From assembly GCA_964249695.1 (NCBI GenBank), contig CAXUDF010000001.1, forward strand, positions 1 through 64,000: a stretch of DNA of 64,000 bases, given 5' to 3'. Shown here one piece after another: positions 44,574 to 52,184 of the stretch (its first letter is position 1; every line of letters starts with the position of its first letter). The DNA is from EB88 sp964249695 (lineage in GTDB: Bacteria; Acidobacteriota; Terriglobia; Terriglobales; Acidobacteriaceae). The notes beneath the pieces are model-generated. The model made no database searches, was not told the DNA's origin, and was given only the letters and a program-made list of their open reading frames with translations. Made by a program: the position numbers and the translations under genes.

Positions 44574-45869
44574 ATGGCTGTACGACGTTTTGTTTCTCGC
44601 ACGAGTCTGGCGCACATCACGGATCTTCGGCATACCCTGCGGTATCTGCTGCGCTGGGTGCCGATTGCCGCCTTGGCGGGTGTGCTGGGCGGCAGTGCAT
44701 CGGCTTTGCTGTTGTGGTCGCTCAATGTCGCGACGGCGACAAGGGAAGCGCACCGGTGGCTGATCGCGCTGCTGCCGCTGGCCGGTTTGGCCGTTGGGTG
44801 TCTGTACCGGTACCTGGGCACGGCGGTCGAGGCAGGCAACAATCTCATTTTGGACGAGATTCACGATCCCCAGCGCACCATCCCGCTTCGCATGACGCCG
44901 CTGATCCTGATCGGCACGTTCATGACGCACCTATTTGGGGGCTCGGCCGGGCGGGAAGGGACAGCGATCCAGACCGGCGCGTCCCTCGCCGATCAACTCG
45001 CGAAGCCGTTCGGGCTCCATGGCCCGGATCGCCGCATTCTGCTGATGTGCGGCATCAGCGCCGGGTTTGCCTCGGTATTCGGAACGCCGCTGGCCGGGGC
45101 GATCTTCGGCTTGGAGGTGTTGGCTGTCGGCACATTGAGTTACGCAGCCCTGTTGCCATGCGTTGTGGCGGCTTTCGCAGGCGACCTCACCACAAGCGCC
45201 TGGGGGATCCACCATACGATCTACAGGGTCACGGAAACGCCGGCGCTCGGTGTGCGCGGGCTCACCTGTGCGGCTTTTGCGGGGATGATTTTCGGGTTGG
45301 CCGCCATGGCATTTGCCAAGACGACGCATGCCGTTGGGGCGCTGTTCAAGCAGCACATCGCCTGGGCGCCGCTGCGGCCGTTCACGGGGGGCGTGCTGGT
45401 GGCTAGCGGAGTCTTTGCGCTCGGAACGACAAAGTACATCGGCCTTGGCGTCCCAACCATCCTGGCTGCCTTCGACGGGCGGGAACCGCCGTTTCAGTTT
45501 GCCTGGAAGTTCTTGTTCACCGTGGTGACGCTGGGGGCAGGGTTCAAGGGGGGTGAGGTCACGCCGTTGTTCTTCATCGGTGCGACCCTGGGTAATGCCC
45601 TGTCGGCGGTGCTGCCGTTGCCGCCGTCGCTGCTGGCCGGCATGGGGTTTGTGGCCGTCTTTGCAGGCGCGGCGAACACCCCGATCGCTTCGACGCTGAT
45701 GGCCGTGGAGCTCTTCGGTGCGGAGGCGGGGGCCTATGCCGCCGTTGCTTGCGTCTTCAGCTACCTTTTGTCCGGAGATGCGGGCATTTACGGGTCCCAG
45801 CGCCGAGGGCTGAGCAAGCATGGGTATGGGGAAGAAGGCTCGACGGCGTTGGTGTCGAAAGAGGACTGA
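44574..45869 (+). CDS. CLC-F type fluoride/proton antiporter
   Basis: This 431-residue CLC-family membrane protein has, in place of the chloride-channel GSGIP, G88-N-N-L-I92 (EAGNNLILDEIH), and the second motif is G126-R-E128-G-T130 (GREGTAIQTG) instead of GREGP. Both changes are typical of the fluoride-exporting CLC-F clade. E128 is the gating glutamate. About ten helices are visible, with GTPLAGAIFGLEVL and GGEVTPLFFIGATLG as further CLC marks. It is expected to pump fluoride out in exchange for protons. Expression should be switched by the fluoride riboswitch directly upstream. Confidence 0.92.
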   Translation: MAVRRFVSRTSLAHITDLRHTLRYLLRWVPIAALAGVLGGSASALLLWSLNVATATREAHRWLIALLPLAGLAVGCLYRYLGTAVEAGNNLILDEIHDPQRTIPLRMTPLILIGTFMTHLFGGSAGREGTAIQTGASLADQLAKPFGLHGPDRRILLMCGISAGFASVFGTPLAGAIFGLEVLAVGTLSYAALLPCVVAAFAGDLTTSAWGIHHTIYRVTETPALGVRGLTCAAFAGMIFGLAAMAFAKTTHAVGALFKQHIAWAPLRPFTGGVLVASGVFALGTTKYIGLGVPTILAAFDGREPPFQFAWKFLFTVVTLGAGFKGGEVTPLFFIGATLGNALSAVLPLPPSLLAGMGFVAVFAGAANTPIASTLMAVELFGAEAGAYAAVACVFSYLLSGDAGIYGSQRRGLSKHGYGEEGSTALVSKED

Positions 45870-45907
45870 ACGCGGGCTGAATTCACACAGTGCGGCATTC
45901 CGCGCCT

Positions 45908-46001
45908 GTCATCCTGAGCGCGGCGAAGAACTTCTGTATTCCTACGAGGCGCTATACAGTTCAGGCAGAATGCCGAGGTCCTTCGCTACGCTCAGGATGA
46001 C
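45908..46001. repeat. GTCATCCTGAGCG palindromic element, copy 1
   Basis: GTCATCCTGAGCGCGGCGAA plus G (45908-45928) and its inverted copy (45981-46001, ending CTCAGGATGAC) differ at one position and enclose about 50 bases. It lies between the convergent channel and EamA-type genes. Copies 2 and 3 are at 51951 and 60940. Confidence 0.75.
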
Positions 46002-46047
46002 GAACGAAGAGCACTGGGGCGCACCAGGATCACTTGCTCATCAGCCT

Positions 46048-46467
46048 TCACGCAAAGGCGAGCACAATGGCGCCCGCGGCAATCAGCGCTCCGCCCAGCA
46101 CCTTGCGCGCGGTGATCGCTTCCCCGAGGATGGGCGCGGCGAGTGCGATGACAAAGACCACGCTCAGCTTGTCGATGGGGGCGACTTTCGAGGCCTGTCC
46201 CAACGAAAGTGCGCGAAAATAGCAAATCCATGAGAGCCCCGTGGCAATGCCGGAAGCGATCAAAAACATCCAGCTGCGGCGGTCGATGTGGACGAGGCCG
46301 CCATGCGCTCCCAGGCTCAGCGCGATCATCCATGCAAATAAGACGACCACCGTGGTGCGCACCGCTGTCGCCAGGTTGGGGTCGACGTGATTTACGCCGA
46401 GCTTTGCCAGCAGCGCGGTGACGGCGGCGAAGAGGGCGGAAAGCAGAGACCAGGCGATCCAGTTCAT
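46048..46467 (-). CDS. single-domain EamA/DMT-type transporter
   Basis: This 139-residue protein has four or five membrane helices, corresponding to one EamA half (WIAWSLLSALFAAVTALLAK, GLSWICYFRALSLGQASKVAPIDKLSVVF, ITARKVLGGALIAAGAIVL). Such half-size members presumably dimerise. The start at 46467 follows AGGAG by six bases. The substrate is unknown. It is transcribed from its own start 42 bases downstream of hscB and may be read through from it. Confidence 0.8.
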   Translation of the reverse strand: MNWIAWSLLSALFAAVTALLAKLGVNHVDPNLATAVRTTVVVLFAWMIALSLGAHGGLVHIDRRSWMFLIASGIATGLSWICYFRALSLGQASKVAPIDKLSVVFVIALAAPILGEAITARKVLGGALIAAGAIVLAFA

Positions 46468-46509
46468 GGGCAACTCCTGTGGACGACGGCTTTTATGGAG
46501 TAGGGTGCG

Positions 46510-47127
46510 CTACTCAAGCGCCGCGTTCACGTCCCGCACCAGATTGCGGATGTAGCCCCGGCGGTTGAGCAGGGCCACCATGGCTTCTTTGGCACTCCCT
46601 TTGCCGGGCTCGTCCGTCGCCTCCTCGGCGGCGTCCCACCGCGTCCAAAGGATTTCCAGCTGCGTTTGCATGTCTTGCAGCAAACCGTTGTAGCGCTCCC
46701 GGGCCGCCTGCAGATCGCGTTCCGCGGCTTCATCTTTTTCGCCCGCGCTACGAGCAAACTGCATCTCTTCCAGTTGCATATTCAGTTCAAACGCCTCTTC
46801 CAGAAGGTCCGGCGGAGCCACCTGTTTTTTGGCTGTACCGGCGGCGCGCGCCTGGTCTGTGGCTTGCCGCGACTGCTCCTCAAGTTGTACGCCCTCCAGG
46901 GACAAGAGGTATTCCGTGCGGGCGATGGGCTCGCGTAGCGTACGGTAGGCATCGTTCAGGGCGGACGAGCGTTCGAGCGCTCCGGCCTGTTCCGAAGCCG
47001 AACGGGCCGCGAAGCGATCGGGGTGCCATCGTCGCGACTGGGCGTAGAAAGCTTTTTCCAGCGCCGAAACGTCCAAATGGAGATGCCGCGGCAGGGAAAA
47101 CAGCGTGAAATAGTCCATAGCACTCAT
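46510..47127 (-). CDS. hscB: Fe-S assembly J-domain co-chaperone HscB
   Basis: This 205-residue HscB delivers the scaffold IscU to the chaperone HscA and stimulates its ATPase. The N-terminal J domain has H35-P-D37 in RRWHPDRFAARS and the HscB-type opening MDYFTLFSLPRHLHLD. The C-terminal bundle has LLEEAFELNMQLEEMQFARS, the region that touches IscU. The start is ATG 47127 or 47118. Its partners are nearby but split: iscA (48599), iscU (49178) and hscA (52185). Confidence 0.93.
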   Translation of the reverse strand: MSAMDYFTLFSLPRHLHLDVSALEKAFYAQSRRWHPDRFAARSASEQAGALERSSALNDAYRTLREPIARTEYLLSLEGVQLEEQSRQATDQARAAGTAKKQVAPPDLLEEAFELNMQLEEMQFARSAGEKDEAAERDLQAARERYNGLLQDMQTQLEILWTRWDAAEEATDEPGKGSAKEAMVALLNRRGYIRNLVRDVNAALE

Positions 47128-47202
47128 TCTAATGAGCGTCCCACAACATCCCCACAAGCTTTCTGGGCCCTGAGAGATACACTGATTCGATAAACGCCTG
47201 CG

Positions 47203-48564
47203 ATGCATCCGCTGACCATCCAAAGCTCCAACGCTCTGCGCGCCCTGGCCGTGACCGCGTCCATTCTGGCTGCCTATGCGGCATTTCTGCTCGCGGAACG
47301 GATTGAACGCACGGAAGATTTCTGGCACCGCCGCGTCTGGCTGACAGCCGCGGCTACGGTGCTTGCGCTGAGCATGTGGTCGATGCACTTCTTTGGGGCG
47401 CTGGAAGACCCGGCACCCGCGGCCGCGGTATACCAGGGGGGATTGGTTGTTCTTTGCCTCCTGGCAGCCATCAGCGCCTGTTGGGTCGGCCTGCGGCTGG
47501 TCGTTTGGCGGCCGGCCCAGTGGGGGCGGCTCCTGCTGGGCAGTCTTGTAATTACCGGCGGCCTGGCAGCGGTGCACCTTCTTGGCGAAAGGGCGTTGCG
47601 GTCGGCCTATGTCGCCGAGGTGCGGCCGGTGTCGCTAGCCATAGCGGCGGTGACCGGATGGTTGCTGGTGACGCTCGGTGTCTGGACCGTGTTCAGCCAT
47701 CGTTCAGGAAACCGGCGCACCGAGTGGCGCAGGATGGGCGGCAGTGCGCTGGTGGGTGCCGGCATCACCGTGGGGCAATCGCTGGCTTCGCGTGCCTTTG
47801 TGCTGCGATCCGTGTCCTTGCCGGTGTCGGTATGGGGTGGCATCAGTGGCAGTGTTGTGGGCGAAACGGCGCTGCTGGTGACCATCGGCCTGGTGTTGCT
47901 GGTTACCCTGGGAACGGCCGCTGTCGATAAGCAACGCTTCCGGGAGTTGAGCCAGCTGCATCAGGCACTGGCCGCCTCGCAACAGGCACTCCTGCGCAGC
48001 GAAGCCCAGTTGCGCGAGGCCAACGGCCTGCTCAGCGAACTTTCCATCCGCGACAGCTTAACGGGTCTGTACAATCGGCGCCGCTTTGACGAGGTGTTCG
48101 ACACGGAATGGCGGCGGTCGCTGCGCAGCCAGCGGCCCCTCGCTTTGCTCATGATCGATGTGGATTGCTTCAAATCGCTGAACGATCATCAGGGGCATCT
48201 GCGCGGGGATGAATGTTTGCGCGAAATTGCCCGCATTCTGGAGGATCAACCGCGCCGAAAGCACGACATGGTCGCGCGTTTCGGCGGGGAAGAATTTGTG
48301 GTGCTGCTCCCCGGCTCGGACGCCGCCGGGGCGTTGGGCATCGCGGAAAACATCCGGCGCTCGGTGGAGGGGCAGCAGATGCCGCACCCGGATTCCAAGG
48401 TGGGTCCATGGGTGACGACCTCGATCGGGGTGTGCAGCCGGACGCCCCGCCTCGGTGAAACCTCAGGCGACATCCTGTATGACGCCGATATGGCGCTGTA
48501 TCTGGCGAAGCAGTTGGGACGAAACCGGGTGGAACTGCGGGAAGCGGTGGTCGTGGAGGTATAA
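47203..48564 (+). CDS. membrane diguanylate cyclase with MHYT-like sensor
   Basis: This 453-residue protein makes the second messenger c-di-GMP. About seven helices fill residues 10-240 and include SMHFFGAL, AAVHLLGERAL and a third similarly spaced segment, which look like decayed copies of the MHYT motif of gas/metal sensors. A short coiled coil (about 245-285) leads to a GGDEF domain with G361-G-E-E-F365 (active form) and a product-inhibition site R352-K-H-D355. There is no EAL domain. It sits among Fe-S assembly genes on the opposite strand; a link with redox sensing is only a guess. Confidence 0.88.
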   Translation: MHPLTIQSSNALRALAVTASILAAYAAFLLAERIERTEDFWHRRVWLTAAATVLALSMWSMHFFGALEDPAPAAAVYQGGLVVLCLLAAISACWVGLRLVVWRPAQWGRLLLGSLVITGGLAAVHLLGERALRSAYVAEVRPVSLAIAAVTGWLLVTLGVWTVFSHRSGNRRTEWRRMGGSALVGAGITVGQSLASRAFVLRSVSLPVSVWGGISGSVVGETALLVTIGLVLLVTLGTAAVDKQRFRELSQLHQALAASQQALLRSEAQLREANGLLSELSIRDSLTGLYNRRRFDEVFDTEWRRSLRSQRPLALLMIDVDCFKSLNDHQGHLRGDECLREIARILEDQPRRKHDMVARFGGEEFVVLLPGSDAAGALGIAENIRRSVEGQQMPHPDSKVGPWVTTSIGVCSRTPRLGETSGDILYDADMALYLAKQLGRNRVELREAVVVEV

Positions 48565-48598
48565 AGCACACGCTCCATAACATCCTTCGGATCTCGCT

Positions 48599-49096
48599 TC
48601 ACGCAGAGAAACTGGAACCGCAGCCGCAGCTTTTGGTCGAGTTTGGATTGATGAAGTTAAACCCTTGCCGCATCAGGGTTTCTTCGAAGTCGAGCACCAT
48701 ACCCGCCAGGTAGAGAAAGCTTTTCGGGTCCACAAAAAGGCGAACCGGCCTGGCGCCGCTCGGGTCGTTGGGCGTTTCCAGCCCTGCGCCGAAGACGAAG
48801 ACGCGGTCGCGTTGGCGCGGCTCGGTATCAAAGCGGATGTTGTAGCTGAGACCGGAGCAGCCGCCGCCCTGCACGCCCAGGCGTAAACCGCCGGCATCGG
48901 GGGAGATACCCTCCTTCGCCATCGCAACACGGATGCGCTTCAGGGCGTTTTTCGTAATCTCGACTGCCGCTTTGGCGCGGGGCTGCTGACCCTCGGCGGT
49001 GAGCAGGACCATACCCGCGAGGGGATTTTTGTGCTCGCTGGACGCCCCCGGTTTCGGAGCACTTGTGCCGGGCTGCAGCAAAGTCGTCGCCATCAT
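48599..49096 (-). CDS. iscA: A-type Fe-S carrier (IscA/ErpA family)
   Basis: This 165-residue A-type carrier has the three conserved cysteines C80 (GGGCSGLSY), C157 and C159 (KSCGCGSSF) that bind the cluster. The conserved domain begins near residue 45 (VEITKNALKRIRVAM), so there is an unusual 45-residue N-terminal extension, whereas most members are about 107-130 residues. AAGGA lies upstream of the ATG at 49096. It follows iscU by 81 bases, with a 12-bp hairpin between. It passes Fe-S clusters from IscU to targets. ErpA is an equally fair name. Confidence 0.9.
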   Translation of the reverse strand: MMATTLLQPGTSAPKPGASSEHKNPLAGMVLLTAEGQQPRAKAAVEITKNALKRIRVAMAKEGISPDAGGLRLGVQGGGCSGLSYNIRFDTEPRQRDRVFVFGAGLETPNDPSGARPVRLFVDPKSFLYLAGMVLDFEETLMRQGFNFINPNSTKSCGCGSSFSA

Positions 49097-49128
49097 GGAT
49101 TCCTTAAGAACAGGCGTAAATGAAGGAA

Positions 49129-49158
49129 GCCGATGGATCAGCTATGTGATCCATCGGC
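49129..49158 (-). terminator. hairpin between iscU and iscA
   Basis: GCCGATGGATCA (49129-49140) and TGATCCATCGGC (49147-49158) form a perfect 12-bp stem with a 6-base loop. On the minus strand it is followed by TTCCTTCATTT, a weak U-tract. It could be a partial terminator that lowers iscA relative to iscU, or a processing stem. Confidence 0.55.
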
Positions 49159-49177
49159 CCCGAAGTAGGATCTTTCT

Positions 49178-49597
49178 TTAATGCGCGGCGACGGCAACGC
49201 CGGCTTCTTCGGCAACGCCGTTCTTCTTCTTCCAATCGCCGATAGCGGCGCGGATGGCATCTTCGGCGAGCACGGAGCAGTGGATCTTTACCGGCGGCAG
49301 GGCAAGCTCCTTCACAATGTCCGTGTTGGAGATGGTCAGCGCTTCGGATACGGTTTTGCCTTTGACCCACTCGGTGGCCAGCGACGAGCTGGCAATGGCC
49401 GAGCCACAGCCGAAGGTCTTAAACTTCGCGTCCTCAATCACTTGGGTGTCGGGGTTGACCTTGATCTGCAGGCGCATGACATCGCCGCACTCCGGCGCGC
49501 CTACCAGGCCCGTTCCGACTTCACTGGAGCTTTTGTCGAGGGTACCGACGTTGCGCGGATTTTCATAGTGGTCGACAACCTTGTCACTGTATGCCAT
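49178..49597 (-). CDS. iscU: Fe-S cluster scaffold IscU
   Basis: This 139-residue scaffold is where clusters are assembled from sulfide and iron. It opens with MAYSDKVVDHYENPRNVGTL and has the three ligand cysteines C37 (APECGDVM, with D39), C64 (TFGCGSAIASSS) and C107 (KIHCSVLAEDAI). The LPPVK motif recognised by HscA is present (residues 100-104). GAGGAG precedes the ATG at 49597 by seven bases. The cysteine desulfurase IscS is not in the window. Confidence 0.96.
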   Translation of the reverse strand: MAYSDKVVDHYENPRNVGTLDKSSSEVGTGLVGAPECGDVMRLQIKVNPDTQVIEDAKFKTFGCGSAIASSSLATEWVKGKTVSEALTISNTDIVKELALPPVKIHCSVLAEDAIRAAIGDWKKKNGVAEEAGVAVAAH

Positions 49598-49763
49598 GGG
49601 GGGACTCCTCGTATGTCTGATGATAACGCGGACCGATTCGGTGCGAAAGGTCGATGTATCGGCGTCTACGCGCAGGGAGTGCATTCCCCGCAACCTGCGT
49701 TGTTGCATTGACTGCTTGGAGTGGTAAAGTTTTCGCAAAGAACAAGCACGTCTCAGGGGCTTT

Positions 49764-51923
49764 ATGCGCTCGCTTCGCCGTTTCTCACTCTGTCTCGTGG
49801 CCGCGTTCACGCTCATCAGCCACCTCGCGTCCGCTGGCGCGCAAACGACCTTCTCCACGGTAGTCGCCTTCGGGGATTCGCTTTCCGATACGGGCAATAT
49901 CGCCAACCTCGTCGAAAATGCCACTGCCAACATCGGAAGGGTGCGCTACCCCGCGTTCAACCCGGTGTTCGGCTTCGACTACACGGACGGACGCTTTACC
50001 GACGGCAAGGACACCCAACCGGCCGCCCAGGCCTACTTCGGCGTCTGGATCGAGCAGCTGGCGGCCTCGTTCCCCGCCAGGCCGGCCGTGGTGGATTCGC
50101 TCGATGGCGGCACCAACTATGCCTATGGGGATGCAACGACGGCGACCAGCAGCACCACGCTTGCCGAAGGGCCAATCTCCATCACCCTCCACAATATGGG
50201 GCAGCAGGTCGCCGATTACCTGGGCAGCACGACGGCGCCCAAGCCGAACGCGCAAACGCTGTACAGCCTGTGGGGCGGCGCCAACGATGTCTACGCCGCG
50301 GTGGACACGGCGGCGAACAATGGAACGGACCTGAACGCGGCCGCGACAGCCGCTGCAACGACGGCGGCCGGCAACGAGATCGCGCTGATGCAGCAGCTCA
50401 TCAGCGCAGGTGCGACGAACTTCATCGTGCCCAATCTGCCGCCGCTGGGCGGGGTGCCAAACTACGCGACCAGCGCGGCCAGCGTGGCTCTGAACAACGG
50501 CGCGGCGGTCTTTGCGCAGGCCCTGGCGGGGGGCTTAACCACACTGAAGGCGAGCTATGCGACACAGGGCATTACCCTGCATGTGTACCAGCCGGATGTA
50601 CTGACGCTCTTCGCGAACCTGGCCATGAACCCGATGTCGGTCGGGCTGGGCAACGTGACCGGGGTCGCGCAGAAGCTGACCAGCGGCAGCCCGGACCCGT
50701 ACCTGATCTGGGACGGCCTGCACCCCACCACCACGGGGCACCACTATGTGGCGGCGACGGCGGCGAACCTGTTCACGCCGCTGGTGGGCAGCACGACCGC
50801 GCTGACGTCGCCAAGTGTCGTCATTGCAGGCCAGCCTGCGACGGTCAGCGTGAAGGTGGCCGCCTCGGGTTCGAGTGCAGGGGCGACCCCAACGGGCCTG
50901 GTGACCTTCTTTTCCGGGACAAACTTCATCGGTTCCACGCCGCTGGTCAGCGGAGCGGGAACTGCGACAATTCCGGCGAGCGCCCTGGCGGCCGGTGCCT
51001 ACAACCTCGCTGCGGTGTATGCCGGCGATACGACCTATAACGTGAGCGCCTCCGCCGTGCAGCCTTTGACGGTGCTTCCGGCGCTGGTGGGAACGACGAC
51101 GACCCTGAGCACAAGCAATGCCAATGCCGGGACCGGCAGCCAGATCACCTTCACGGCGACGGTGACGCCCGCTTCGACGAGCTACGGGAGTCCAACCGGC
51201 ACGGTGACCTTTCTGGACGGTACGACCAGCCTCGGCACGGGGACGCTGACCAATGGTGTGGCGACGTTTAGCACATCCTCCTTGGCAGCCGGGACCCACA
51301 CGATCACGGCCAATTATGCGGCCGCGGGTCTCTTCGCGGGTTCGGTTTCGGGTCCGGTGACGGAGACGATCGTGACGCCGGGCTTCACAGCGGCAGCTTC
51401 GCCCACCTCACTCACGATCACGGCCGGCAGTTCCGGCACAACAACGCTGACAGCGACAGCCACGGGTGGGTACACCGGAACGCTGAACCTCACCTGCGGA
51501 TCACTACCGGCGCATTTGTCCTGCACCTTTTCGCCGACTAGCCTGGCGCTTACGGGAACAACCGCCGTGAGCAGCACATTAACCATTGCCACGAACGCTT
51601 CGGCCGCGCTGCTGACGCCCCCTCGCCCAGGCAGTTGGAGCGCGCCGGCCACCCTTGCGGCCACGCTGTTGTGGCCCGGCTGCGCGGGGCTGTTGTGGTT
51701 CGGGCTGCGCAAGCGGCGGATGGCGGGCAGGTTGCGCGGGCTGCAACTGGCAGTCTTGGCGGCGTTCCTGTCGCTCGGGGCGATGTTGGGGCTGTCGGGT
51801 TGCGGTGGGTCGACGAACAACAATGCCGCCACGGGAAGTTACAACGTTTCGATCATTGTCACTCCCGCCGCGGCCACATCGGGTATGCCTCTCACGATCA
51901 ATTTGCCGGTAGTTGTGCAGTAA
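49764..51923 (+). CDS. secreted GDSL lipase/esterase with Ig-like domains
   Basis: This is a 719-residue exported protein. After a signal peptide (CLVAAFTLISHLASAGA) comes a GDSL domain (about 30-345) with S39 in FGDSLSDTGN, Asn in GGANDVY, and Asp/His in WDGLHPTTTGH. Two Ig-like repeats (about 350-440 and 450-535, each with PTGxVTFxxGT) and a further beta domain (about 540-610) follow. The C-terminus has two hydrophobic helices split by a basic stretch (WFGLRKRRMAGRLRG) and a Cys-Gly-Gly (LSGCGGS) before a last strand, a module I associate with acidobacterial surface proteins. It interrupts the Isc gene set. Confidence 0.87.
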   Translation: MRSLRRFSLCLVAAFTLISHLASAGAQTTFSTVVAFGDSLSDTGNIANLVENATANIGRVRYPAFNPVFGFDYTDGRFTDGKDTQPAAQAYFGVWIEQLAASFPARPAVVDSLDGGTNYAYGDATTATSSTTLAEGPISITLHNMGQQVADYLGSTTAPKPNAQTLYSLWGGANDVYAAVDTAANNGTDLNAAATAAATTAAGNEIALMQQLISAGATNFIVPNLPPLGGVPNYATSAASVALNNGAAVFAQALAGGLTTLKASYATQGITLHVYQPDVLTLFANLAMNPMSVGLGNVTGVAQKLTSGSPDPYLIWDGLHPTTTGHHYVAATAANLFTPLVGSTTALTSPSVVIAGQPATVSVKVAASGSSAGATPTGLVTFFSGTNFIGSTPLVSGAGTATIPASALAAGAYNLAAVYAGDTTYNVSASAVQPLTVLPALVGTTTTLSTSNANAGTGSQITFTATVTPASTSYGSPTGTVTFLDGTTSLGTGTLTNGVATFSTSSLAAGTHTITANYAAAGLFAGSVSGPVTETIVTPGFTAAASPTSLTITAGSSGTTTLTATATGGYTGTLNLTCGSLPAHLSCTFSPTSLALTGTTAVSSTLTIATNASAALLTPPRPGSWSAPATLAATLLWPGCAGLLWFGLRKRRMAGRLRGLQLAVLAAFLSLGAMLGLSGCGGSTNNNAATGSYNVSIIVTPAAATSGMPLTINLPVVVQ

Positions 51924-51950
51924 AGGCTGCGGTTTGAAGCGAGGAACTGC

Positions 51951-52040
51951 GTCCTGAGCGGAGCGAAAGACCCGGTACCTTGTCAGGCATCGTGGGCGCC
52001 TCGAAGGAATACCGAGGTCCTTCGCTGCGCTCAGGATGAC
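51951..52040. repeat. GTCATCCTGAGCG palindromic element, copy 2
   Basis: The right arm TTCGCTGCGCTCAGGATGAC (52021-52040) is complete; the left arm GTCCTGAGCGGAGCGAA (51951-51967) lacks three bases. It lies in the 261-bp gap before hscA and ends 144 bases before that gene's start. Confidence 0.65.
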
Positions 52041-52184
52041 TACGTAGAATGCGCCCATAACTTTGCCCTGGGTCCGCTGTGCATGGAAGCTGGCAAGATG
52101 CCGTCGCATCTCTGAAGATGAGTTCTCTGCCAATAGCAGACAATAGGGGCAGAGCGCTTTGAGGCGCTCGACGGGAGAAGCATC

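Noticed and set aside
46048..46467. Truncated two-domain EamA transporter
   Set aside because: The start has a good ribosome site and the end is clean; no remains of a second half are visible, so it is better read as a natural half-size member.
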